From Cephalotus follicularis (Eukaryota > Streptophyta > Magnoliopsida > Oxalidales > Cephalotaceae), in assembly GCA_001972305.1 (NCBI GenBank), contig BDDD01001605.1, positions 1 to 64,000 on the forward strand: a stretch of 64,000 nucleotides of DNA, read 5' to 3'. Below are positions 22,184-33,107 of this stretch, piece by piece. Both the position numbers and the translations under genes were made by a program. A model generated the notes under the pieces. The model was not told the origin of the DNA, made no database searches, and worked only from the letters and a program-made list of their open reading frames with translations. Numbering within the stretch: the first letter of the stretch is position 1; each line of letters begins with the position of its first letter.

Positions 22184-22523
22184 GCGGGTGGCTGCCCCGC
22201 TCACTGATGAGCTAGCGGGGGTTTCAAGGGGGCAGCGCCCCTTGAAAGCTCTGGACCAATATACTGTTGGGCCTGAATATTTCACTTGGGCTTGTGTGAT
22301 TTTTATTGTAATTACAGCTTAAGTAGGGTTTCTTAAGTTAGCCTATAAATACCTTATTATGAGTGAAATATAAGATAGAGTGTTGTAAGGAAAATACTCT
22401 AAAGAAAAACTATTGCAGGACGTAGCCCAATATTGGGGTGAACCTGGGTAAATCGTGTCTTCCTTTCTTTTCTAGTTTATTTCTGTGTGATTGTGTGTGA
22501 TTGAAAAGGTAATAATTCCTACA
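22107..22523 (+). repeat. C1 3' LTR
   Basis: 417 bp, same length as the 5' LTR and differing at about 11 sites, several of them within the U3 inverted repeats. The gag-pol stop codon lies at 22181-22183 inside it. Confidence 0.95.
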
Positions 22524-23455
22524 CATGGGACGCATGCATACCCATAAACAATTTCCTTATCCTTTGTGGGCGCATGCAAAGCCAGTTCTCAATATATAAC
22601 ATTAGCCAGGGGACATAAGCAACTAGGTGTGGTTTGGGCATGCGCATGCGCATGCAAAAGACGCATGTGTGCATGCACGTGGTTGCTTCTCCTTCTTGGG
22701 CGCATGTAGAGAAAACGCGCTAGGCACTGCAGTTTGCCAAACAGAGGGTGACACTTTACCTCTGGCGTGTGGCGTCTCTGGTGTATTGTTTCGGCATCTC
22801 TTACGTACCACCATGGCACCTCTGGCGCACCACCACTGCACCTATGGCATGCACGGGACACAAGCAAGGGGTAGTGGGGAGCTATGGTAGCATGTACGGG
22901 ACGCCAGGGGAGAGCTATGGCAGGCGATCACGCATGCGTTGCTGAGCTCGGGCAGTTCATCCATGGTGCACGGCGCCTCTGTCATGTCTGCTCAGTGCTT
23001 TGCCACCTCGAGCGCCAATGTAGGGGAGAGTTAAACAGCTCAGCTCGGCTCCACTAGTATGTGGCACCACGGGTATGGCACCACAGGCGTATCAGCTCTG
23101 GCTTGGCACCTCCGGCTTTCACCTCGGTACCCATGGCACTATAGGAGCTCGGCAATTGGCCCTCGGCGTGCACTGGAGGGGAGCTCGGGTATTATAATGC
23201 ATCTTTAGGCGTCAACCCTGGGCTCATGGCGGAGGAAGACATGGTCTGTTCCTCGGGTGTATTGGCACCTCAGCCTGGGTGCTCGGCCATTGTACCATGC
23301 TCCGGCATGGCAGGAGAAGGCCATAAGGCAAGCAGGGAAGAGGAGAGCCACGAGATAGCTTCTCGGTAGTGCATCATGGATGTTCTTCCCAGGTGCATGC
23401 ATGGCTCCTAGGCATCCCAGGTGTATAGTACCAATGTGTGTGTTGCACTACTGGG
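22524..23455. other. GC-rich gene-free stretch
   Basis: No ORF with recognisable features. It is distinctly richer in G+C than its surroundings and full of recurring short words (GGCACCTCTGGCG, GCATGCACGGGACAC, GAGCTCGG), as in a decayed minisatellite or the internal region of a non-autonomous element. At 22638-22655 it has an 18-bp palindrome GCATGCGCATGCGCATGC in a run of alternating purine and pyrimidine. The phrase AGCCAGGGGACA occurs near both ends (about 22604 and 23469). Confidence 0.45.
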
Positions 23456-24236
23456 TGTAAGAACGTTAGAGCCAGGGGACAAATATATGTGTTCTATTCT
23501 TACGTTTCTAACACAAACAATTTCTAATAGTAAAGTACACACAGAAATAACACATCAGCGAGCAAACAGTAAATAACATTATGCAATCACACACAAAAAA
23601 AACACACAAGCTGGTAGGCACTCAGATATGGAGTAACCTACCTGGGAATATGGTTGAAAACGAAGATCTTCTAATCTGGACTTCCTTGAAGTTGAGAACT
23701 GCTACACTTTTAACTTGTCAAATTTCTCCTTCCTTGCACAATTCTCGCTCTCAAGGAATGGGTATTTATAATTGAAGGAGCAGGGGCATGGGGCCCACTT
23801 GGACAGTACTCTTCTTGTCCACTTCCTCCATTTTTGTCAACATATGGCCCCATTTCCTATTTTCTCTCATCTCTCTCAATTTTTCTAGAACAAGGCATGA
23901 AGGAAAGTGGCTAAAAGTGTGTTTCCATGATCCCTTCCTCCTTTTATATTTACCATTGGAAAAGTCTAGAAGTTCCGAGACAAAAACCAACGGGTGCAGG
24001 CCTTGCCAGGCTTGGGCCAACCTCCCATTTGGGCCAAATCACACTTTTTACACCAAAGTCCAACAAACCAATTACTATATTAAATCCGGTCCAAGGAGAA
24101 TAAAATAATCTCTTTAACCCAAAGTCACAAATTATATTCTATTAAGACCCAAATAAATACTTCATAAAATTCAGACCCAGTCCAAAAGGGGGGAAAATAA
24201 TTACAAAGTCCAATAATAATTCTTTATAATATTTAG
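23456..24236 (-). repeat. Possible solo LTR
   Basis: 781 bp beginning TGTAAGAACG and ending GGACTCTTACA, i.e. TGTAAGA...TCTTACA ends. Read on the minus strand it has TATAAATACCC near 23764-23773 followed by a leader-like segment, like an LTR with U3 on the right. I see no matching 5-bp duplication, so the ends or the interpretation may be wrong. Confidence 0.35.
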
Positions 24237-24367
24237 GACTCTTACATAAAATATCATTAATGATTTTTAAAAAAAAAATAATAATATTTTTATGATTCTT
24301 ATAATGCACTTATGATATTCTCTATTAATATCAGTGATGAAATTTATATTCTCATAATTATGGTTAT

Positions 24368-25222
24368 TGATATGGGGAAAAATCGAATTAAACCAAAAAC
24401 GACACGTGTCCTCTGCAGACACAGCCAAGTGTCCAAGAGTTTCGAAGTTCGTACGAACTTTAGTCAGAGGAAGCTTATTAACTACGAAAACAGTAACATG
24501 TGAAGAGTTCCTCCTCGGCATAGGTGCCGAGGAGCCACCTTGTGGTTGCAATGCAAAGACTACTCTCCTCGGTATAAGGGCCGAGAACCCCCTCTGTAGC
24601 ATCAGTGCCAAAAACCTCCTCGGCTACATAGCAGAAGACCACCCACCTCAGGCATAAGTCTATGGAGAAACTTTAGACGTTGAAGACCTTGAAGCAAGGG
24701 GCTGACTACCTCAGCAGCATCACTACGGTTCGCCTCCTCGGCAGCCCTGTTGCATAGGATCTCCCCCTCATTTATGGAATAAGGCCATGAAGTCAGTCTA
24801 AATTCTAGGGATCCTTCTCTTCCTATATGGAAAGATAAGATATGATAAACATCATAGGAGGAAAGTAGCGACAAGTCAGGTGGAGATAAGGGAAATCCCG
24901 AGATCCTCGACATTTCCTTAGGGGACAGCTATCACCTCCGCCTTTAACGCTCAGACAGTTACTAACCAGCCCTATAAATACAAGAATCAATCACATATCT
25001 CAGGTCAGCCATTTTTACTCTCAAAAGAAAGGCCTAACTTGAGCGTCGGAGTGTCCCCGGGAGAACAACCTCCTGGACCTTCAACGTATTTATTCCTCTG
25101 TGCAGGGAAAGCTTTAACAGCCATCTATTACCTTCTCCTCGGAGCATTGTTGCAGCGTTTCCTTAAACAAATCAAGCCCTTACACGTGGGGTACTGTTGA
25201 GGAAAAGATTTTTGCATCAATA
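24368..25222 (+). repeat. G3 5' LTR
   Basis: 855 bp, about 19 bp shorter than its partner because of a deletion in the leader (near 25030). Last base triplet ATA where the partner has ACA. G-box GACACGTGTC 24401-24410, hairpin CCTCGGCA-TAGG-TGCCGAGG 24513-24532, TATAAATA 24973-24980. Confidence 0.94.
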
Positions 25223-25224
25223 GT

Positions 25225-25241
25225 TGGCGCCGTCTGTGGGA
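25225..25241 (+). other. G3 primer binding site
   Basis: TGGCGCCGTCTGTGGGA, two bases after the LTR, as in other copies. Confidence 0.75.
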
Positions 25242-25267
25242 AACGCAGCAAAAAGTCAGTGTTAATC

Positions 25268-28200
25268 ATGCCTCCGAGGAAGAACAATAACCAGGTTGGA
25301 GCCACAGGTAGCCAACAACAGGAGGTCACATCTCCTCACCTCGAAGCCGTCCAAGCAGCGGCCCAAGAACAAGCTCCCGTCACAGGGGAGCAGCTTAATC
25401 AACTCCACCAGGGAATGGAGCGAATCACTGATCTGTTGGTCACAACGTTAGCCAACCAATAGCAGCAAGCCGGGCCCATCCAGCAACTGGTCCGAGGAGT
25501 TTCTAGTCCCAGCAGACCAAAGGTGGAGATACGGCACCCACGAGGTACCAGGTGAAACCCATCGAGGGGAAACGAACCTCCCCTTAGGCGGTCAGGGGAC
25601 AACATTCCCCTGGGAAGGAGACCTGAGATCAATGCATCTCAGAGGGAAGAGTCCTCAACTGTCCGGGATCACCCCAACGATCCCAGGAGAGCACGTCCTC
25701 AGCACCAAGCCATGGACGTGGATCCTCGGCAGGAAGCTAGGGGAGCAGAGGAGGCACAAGTGAGCTCCAATGCTCCACGTAGAGCTGGCACAACGCGAGG
25801 AAGCAGGGTCGACCCCCCAGCCTCAGCGGCTGGAGGGTCATGTGTTTCTAGCAGAGCTAAAAACATAGAGGATGTGGATCAAGTAGTGGATAGAAGGTTT
25901 GCAGAGTTGGAAAGGAGGTTCCGAGGAGTGGAACAGCACTGGGGGCATCTATCCGAGGTGCGAAACATTAGCGCCCACCCCTTCACCTCCGAGATCATGG
26001 CAGAGCAAGTCCCCAGCGGGTTTCGATACCCAAGCCTTGATAAGTACGATGGGACCACGGACCCCATCCAGCATGTACGCTCGTACATTCAAGCAATGTG
26101 GATGTACCAGGCCTCGGACGCTATGCTGTGCCGAGGATTCCCAGCAACCTTGACTGGAGCTGCCCAGTTATGGTATTTCACCTTGGCAAAGAATTCAGTG
26201 TAGAACTTCGATCAGTTTACGGAACTGTTCGTAACCAAGTTTCTCAACAGCACCACGCAGAGGAGGAACTCCACACACTTGATCAATGTGGTGCAGGGCA
26301 AAGATGAGTTGCTGAGGGATTACCTCACTAGATTCAACAGGGAATCTCTCGCGGTGAAAGATTTGGGGCCATCCTTCGCACTTGCAGCTTTGAACAGCGG
26401 GCTAAGGAACAACACATCCTTCACCTTCTCTCTCTTGAAGAGGCCCGCGACAGACATGGCAGACCTGCTAAAGAGAACAGAGAGATATATCAATGCCGAG
26501 GAAGGGATGGCAGCCAGGAAGCAAAAGACCCCCTGGTCTGGCCATCAGGAGGAAAAACGAGAGCATTCACGAAATGCTCCCGAGAGGAAAGAAAAGAGGA
26601 AGGAGAGGTCAGACTTGTCCAAGGAAGACCTCAGACATAAACTTTCAAGACGTGAGGGTTCATCCAGGGGAGGGGCACCAATCCCATCTTACAACACTTT
26701 TGCCCCCCTCTTGGACACACGTACCAGGATATATGCTGTGGAGCAAGACAAAGTCCCTTTCCAGTGGCCTGAGAAGTTGAGGTCCCCGACAGAGAACAGA
26801 GACGTTGAGAAGTACTGTCGGTACCATCGTGACCATGGGCACGATACAGAGGAGTATAGGCAGCTGAAAAATAAGATTGAGGACCTGATTAGAAAGGGAC
26901 ATCTACGCAAGTACGTGGACAGAGAGGTTCCCCAAGGAAGGAGGGAGCAGAGAAGAGGAGAGGCTCCTTGGAAACAAGAGGAGCAGCAGCAGCAACAACC
27001 CAGAGGTGTCATCCACACCATCTCTGGGGGGGTCGCATCTGGTGGCGACCATAAGAATGTGAGAAAAGCCTACGGGAGACAGTCCCTTGCTGTGCAACAA
27101 GTCCATCACAGCAAAAGGCTCAAAACTGGTGGAGACGAGGAGGTGATCACCTTCTCGGAGGCGGACTATGAGGGAGTACGTCTCCCTCACGACAATCTAG
27201 TAGTGGTAACTCTTCTGGTGGAACTCTTCACCATGAAGAGGATCCTTATTGACAGTGGCAGCTCGGCCGATATCCTATCCAAACACGCATTTGATCAGCT
27301 GGGGATACCGGCAGACCAGCTACAGCCCGTAAAGACCCCACTGGTTGGCTTTGCAGGCGAGACGATCCATCCTTTGGGATCTATCAACATGTCCGTGGTT
27401 GCAGGCACGTCCCCACGCCAGACTCAGATAGAGATGACATTCCTGGTAGTGGACACACCCAGCCCTTACAATGCTATAGTGGGGCGACCAGGTCTGAACT
27501 TGTCGGAGCCTATAGTGTCTACGAGACACTTATTGATGAAGTTTCCAACAAGGTTTGGCGTGGGGGAGGTCAGAGGAGACCACCAGGCAGCAAGGCAGTG
27601 CTACAAAACTGCCATCTCAGACAAGGGGAAGGACAAGGCTCTCCCCATAACGAACGTGGAGCTTAGAGGAGACATGGAACCCGAGCGTCCACAGCTTGTT
27701 GAGGATGTGCTCCAAGTGCCCATGGAAGAGGGCGACAATGAGAAAGTTTTCCAAGTTGGCTCACATCTTGGGGAGGTGGAGAAGGAGGAATTAATAACAT
27801 TCCTCCGAAGTAACAAAGATGTGTTTGCCTGGTCGGCATAAGAGGTCCCCGGGATCAGTCCCAATGTCATGGTTCACAAGCTAAGTGTGGACCCAACATG
27901 GCCTCCGACCAGGCAAAAGAAGAGGAACTTTGCCCCAGAGAGGCAGCAGGCAATAGCAGAGGAGGTGAGCAAGCTGTTGCAGGCAAGGTTCATAAGGGAA
28001 GTGCAATACTCAGACTGGCTGGAAAATCCAGTGCTAGTCAAGAAAGCAAATGGAAAATGAAGGATGTGCATAGACTTCACAGACCTCAACAAAGCTTGCC
28101 CAAAGGATCACTTCCCTCTCCCAAAGATAGACCAGCTGGTAGATGCTACCTCGGGTTACAGAATATTAAGCTTCTTGGATGCCTACTCGGGATACAATCA

Positions 28201-31200
28201 AATTCCCATGTACGAGCCCGACGAGAGCAAGACAGCTTTCATCACAGACCGAAGAATGTACTGTTATAGAGTTATGCCCTTTGGCTTGAAGAATGCAGGG
28301 GCCACCTACCAGCGTCTGGTGAACAAAATCTTTGAGCCTCAAATTGGGAAAAACATGGAGGTCTACATCGACGACATGCTCGTCAAGACCCCAGCCAAGA
28401 GCCCTCACATAAAAGACTTAGAGGAGACGTTTGAGGTGCTGAGGAGGTAGAATATGAAACTCAATCCGTCCAAGTGCACGTATTGGGTCACCTCGGGAAA
28501 GTTCCTCGGATTCATGGTCTCTAGCAGAGGGATAGAGGCCAACCCAGAGAAGATCTCGGCAATTCAAAGCACGAGACCTCCTCAAACCATCAGGGATGTC
28601 CAAAGATTAAACGGGAAGATTGCAGCCCTGAGCATATTTGTGTCAAAGTCAGCAGAGAAGTGCCTCCCCTTCTTGAAAATACTTGGAGATCCCAAGGGAT
28701 TGTCTTGGTCAGACGACTGTCAAGCAGCCTTCGACAAGTTGAAGGAATACGTGGTTTCCCCACCGTTGATCTCGAAACCCAAGGATGGGGAAGACTTGTA
28801 TTTGTACCTTGCGGCCACCTCGGGCGCAGTGAGTGCAGTGCTAGTCAGAGAAGAGGAGAAAGTTCAGAAGCCAGTATACTATGTGAGCAAGGCTCTGAAC
28901 GATGCCGAGGGGAGGTACCCAGAGGTAGAGAAGTTTGCTTATGATTTGATCATCTCGGCCAGAAAATTGAGGCCATATTTCCAAGCCCATACAATCAAGG
29001 TTCTGACTGACAAACCACTTAAACAAGTTCTTGCAAAGCCTGACATCTCGGGCAGGTTAATTAAGTGGTCAGTTGAACTAGGCGAGTATAATGTGAAGTT
29101 CGAAGCCAGGACAACAATTAAATCACAGGTACTGACGGACTTCATTGGAGACAATACACCTACGGAGTGTATGGAGGAGAACCCTTCCGAGAACGAGAAG
29201 GGGATGTGGAAATTGTTAGAGGATGGATCTTCCTGCCTTACTGGCAGTGGGGCAGGGTTAGTATTGATGAGTCCAGATGGTTGGACGTTGGAGTATGCTC
29301 TGAGGTTTAAGTTTAAAGCTACAAATAACGAAGCTGAGTGGGAAGCTCTGATAGCTGGACTGACGATTGCAAAGCACTTGGAGGTGCAAAAGATTGAAGC
29401 CTCCAGTGATTCTCAGCTAGGGGTTGGTTTAGCAAATGGAGAGTATGAGGCCAGAGAAGACCTTATGATAAAATACTTATCCCATTTTCAGGGCATGAAG
29501 TCAGCATTCGAAGTTTTAAGAATTGTGAAAGTACCCAGGGCAGAGAACGTCCGAGCGGACCAGTTGTCAAAACTAGCCACGGCAGAGGAGTTGGAGAAGA
29601 ATCAAACCGTGCTAGTAGACTACTTGGAAAGACCCATCATCTCTGAAGTAGACGTGATGGACATAGATCTACCATAGGAGCCAAACTGGATGACTCCCTT
29701 TATCAATTGGCTGAAGAACGGGATCCTGCCCGAGAACCCCGTGAAGGCGAGGAAGCTGGTCTACAGAGCAAATAGATTCCAGTTCCGAGATGGGATCTGA
29801 AAGACTACAAGAGGGGGGTGAATTGTAGACTTTAAATAAATTATGAACTTTTTCGAGAAATTAGCCAACAATAGAACTTAAACTAACAATTAAAAATAAC
29901 AATTATAATAAACAGTTATACTTAACAAAATAAAGAGATAGAGTAGAAGAGTGCAAACACAGTTTATAGTGGTTCGGCTTAATCTCTTGCCTACGTCCAC
30001 TTTTCTCAAGGACCTCCTTGAGTTTCCACTAGTATCCGACCTCGAATACAATAATCGTGATTGACCTCAATCACACATACAAGGGTTCACTCCCCTCAAA
30101 TATTTGAACAAAATACAAGAATGAATAGCTTTTTGTATCACCTCTCAAAGGCTTGATATCGCAAAGATAACTTTGAAATAAGACAAGAACAACTCAATGT
30201 AATGCTATAATTGCTTGTGTAACTTGGATACTTTTTCTTGGTTGTTCTTGAGCCTATTTATACTGTTTTATGGCGATAAGATAATGATATAGCCGTTGTA
30301 GCGTCTTGTAGCCGTTGGCGCACATTTGGAAAATTTTTCCTGAAATTATGCGTTGATAAGATAATATCTTATCGAAATTCTTGATCAAAATGTCGCCGCC
30401 TTAATTTTAGGCGTCGACTTCATGTGCTGAACTTGTGCTTATATTGTCGCCACCTTAAAATTTAGTGCTGCCGCTTTGTGCTAGAAAAATTTCTCTTTCA
30501 ATTTTGAGTGCTGACGCTTTGTGCGTTTAAGTGGTCGACTCCTTTATGTAACTCTCGACGCCTTCAAACTATACAATCCCATAGACGTCGCCTCTTCAAA
30601 ATTAGGTGTCGACCGTTTGCTTGTTTAAAAACGATTTGTATCTGCTTTGTGTTATTGTTTATCTTGCACAAAACAAACTCATTAGTGGCAAATATGTTAT
30701 CATCAAAATTAGGAATTGAGACATTAAATATCAACAGGATCCTCTATAAAAGATCTTTCTCATTTCCTTGGCTGAGGTGTCTGAACCCCTCGGAGGCCGA
30801 TTACGCTCTAAGGGAGGTCCATGAAGGAATTTGTGGCAACCACACTGGGGGCAGGACACTGTCTCACAAGCTGTTGAGACAAGGGTACTACTGGCCAACT
30901 ATGCATCAAGATGCTATATACCTGATAAGAAAGTGTGACAAGTGTCAGAGGAATGCGAATATAAGCAGAAGACCTTCTCAACCTCTGATGTCTATCACGG
31001 CCCCATGTCCCTTTGCACAATGGGGAATGGACTTCATCGGATCACTACCCATGGCTTCAGGTCAGAGGAAGTTTCTCATTGTAGCAGTGGACTACTTTAC
31101 CAAGTGGGTGGAAGCAGAACCTCTAGACACAATTACTGAGAAGAACACGGAGAGCTTCGTATGGAAGTCAATCATCTGTAGATTTGGAGTCCCGAGGACA

Positions 31201-31866
31201 ATCGTCTCAGACAATGGTAAACAGTTTGATTGCCAAGTCTTCCGTGATTTTTGCAAGGAATGGAGGATAGAGCATAGGCTTGCCTCAGTAGCCTACCCCC
31301 AAAGTAATGGTCAAGCCGAGGTGATCAACAGAGAAATCATCTCGGGCTTAAAGAAGCACCTAGAAGACAGCAAAGGAAGATGGACAGAGGAGCTGCCAAG
31401 CGTGCTATGGGCATATAGGACAACTCCTCGGACCCCAACTGGTGAGTCCCCATACAGCCTTTGTTTTGGAACTGAAGCCATGATACCGGTGGAGATTGGA
31501 GTACAATCACCAAGAGTTGTACACTTTACTGAAGACAATAACGAAGAAGGACTAAGGTGTCTCCTCGACCTAGTGGAAGAGCTCAGAGACAAGGCTGCGA
31601 TTAGAGTTACAGTCTACCAGCAGAGGGTAAGCCGCTACTATAACAAAAGGGTAAGCCCCAGGCCACTCAGACAAGGAGATCTAGTTCTACGCAACTCTGT
31701 CGTTGCAGATCCTACCAGTACCAGAGGAAAGCTAGCCCCTGCCTGGGAAGGGCCATACAAAATCAAAAGGGTCCTCCACCCAGGAATATTCAAATTTGAA
31801 ACTTTGGGGGGTAGGGAGATTGCCAGAGCTTGGAATGTCGAGCATCTGAGGAAGTACTATCAATGA
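25268..31866 (+). pseudogene. G3 gag-pro-pol polyprotein, split by a solo LTR
   Basis: Starts MPPRKNNNQ at 25268 and ends at TGA after the integrase C-terminus (HLRKYYQ). Nonsense codons: 25460, 26201, 27839, 28058, 28448 and 29675; a +1/-1 indel pair lies near 25500 and 25560. The knuckle's last Cys is Tyr (near 26855). Protease ILIDSG at 27242-27259. RT YIDDM at 28364-28378. The first RNase H lacks an obvious catalytic Asp (AATSGAVSAVLV), and the second, archaeal-type one carries DGSSC and NNEAEWEAL, around 29200-29590. The solo LTR (29798-30736) splits the second RNase H/linker from integrase. Integrase keeps its HHCC finger and D, D, E. A computed-looking ORF starting at 30508 is an accidental fusion of LTR sequence to integrase. 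Confidence 0.93.
29798..30736 (-). mobile_element. Solo LTR (Sirevirus-like copia) in G3 pol
   Basis: 939 bp, TG...CA, flanked by GGATC (29793-29797 and 30737-30741). Joining the flanks restores the reading seen in G4. On the minus strand it begins TGTTGATATTTAATG, with AATTTTGATGATAACA shortly after, has TATAAATAGG near 30250 and ends with a CACCCCCCTCTTGTAG stretch. That combination resembles LTRs of Sirevirus (SIRE/Maximus) copia elements. Internal region lost, presumably by LTR-LTR recombination. Confidence 0.8.
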
Positions 31867-33107
31867 TTGTAAGATGTTATAAATGAAATTGAATTTTTCA
31901 AAATTTGTGTTCAATATTATATTTCCAAGTTTGCAAGGGACCGGAGGTCCAATGTTCATGTCATCAAACCTCTGAACAGCCACCGATCAGCTCCCTCAGT
32001 CTTTACATTAAGCATCTCGGACCATGCCCCCAAGGGGGCACCTAGAGATCCAAAGCTTTATGAGTCTTACGAAGACTAACCCTCAAAAGGAAAACCAACA
32101 CAAGCTGAGGCCTCAAACAGACCGAGGTAACAGGCATCTGAGAAAGCATTCAAGGATGCACCCGCATAAGCCTCCTTCCGAGGAGCATATGAAAGCCTCC
32201 TTCCGAGGAGCATACAGAAGCCTCCTTTCGAGGAGCATACGAAGGCTTCCTTCCGAGGAAAACCCCTATACTCGTCAGTAAAGACTCCTTCCGAGGAGCG
32301 CACCCAAAGACTTCCAAGGAAGCACTAAGACTCCTAAGGGAGCAAACACTGGTCTGCAACACCATAGGAACTTGACCAACCAGACCTAAAATCGGGTCTT
32401 GAAAGGCGAATCCATGGGAACTCGCAACGATCAAGCTCGTCGGACTGAGCACTTTAATACAAGTGTCCCTAAGTGGACTGCAAGCTCAGCCGACCTATCC
32501 TAAAACCTAATAGGTCAGACGATACTCTCCTCGGCAATCCCATAGGAACTTGTCTGAGCAAACCAAGAACTCAATCTATGAGTACAACCAAATATTTGAA
32601 GACTAAGTTACATTTTCTTAAGCACTTTTGAAGTAAAGGGTCCTACGAGGACTGCCAAGCCTAAGTGACCTCCTCTACGAAGAGTTAGTGATTTGGGCTA
32701 AGTTAAAATTCCTAAGGGAATTACCAACACATGTATGTGTGCGCAAAGCTCGAACACAACGCAAGAAACCAACCAGAGGTACGATCCGAGAATAGAAAAG
32801 GTCTTTTATTAGTATTCTTGATAAATTATATAAGTGCTACCAAAGCAGTATTCAACAAGGATCGTTAAGTTTAAGTATGCGCTTCCTCAGAGGAGCCAGT
32901 AACTTGGGCAAAGCTAGAATTCCTAAGGGAATTCTTAACACATTCATACATGCCAAGTGCAAACACATCAAGCTCGCAATGGAAAAAATAAAGACGAAAG
33001 CAGAGAATGCAAAAAGTTATCTTTATTCATAAACTGAAGATTACAAAGGCAAGAAAAGGAAAATTATTACAAGGTGAAAAGGAGAAAAAAAAGCTAGCCT
33101 ACAACGA
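31867..33107. other. G3 spacer between integrase and antisense gene
   Basis: Non-coding; contains the minisatellite at 32170-32303 and, on the minus strand, the antisense gene's poly(A) signal (AATAAA, 33022-33027). Confidence 0.7.
32170..32303. repeat. G3 minisatellite, about 25-bp units
   Basis: Five units of the type GCCTCCTTCCGAGGAGCATA plus about 5 bp, the last two degenerate. The unit holds a near palindrome CTCCTTCCGAGGAG. Confidence 0.85.

Larger units (their letters stand above)
17500..22523 (+). mobile_element. C1: full-length Ty1/copia element (Tork/Tnt1-like)
   Basis: 5024 bp with TG...CA LTRs and TSD CATGG (17495-17499 and 22524-22528). Order: LTR, PBS to initiator Met tRNA, gag, protease, integrase, RT, RNase H, PPT, LTR. 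The integrase-before-RT order defines Ty1/copia. Gag and integrase wording resembles Tnt1/Tork. I counted about 11 mismatches between the 417-bp LTRs by eye, so it is fairly young. Confidence 0.97.

Noticed and set aside
22589-22945. Overlapping ORFs on both strands in the GC-rich stretch
   Set aside because: Low-complexity Cys/His/Arg-rich translations in all frames, no start context, no homology I recognise.
30508-31866. A long ORF that appears to be an integrase with a novel N-terminus
   Set aside because: Its first 76 residues come from the minus-oriented solo LTR (29798-30736); the real integrase reading resumes after the GGATC duplication.
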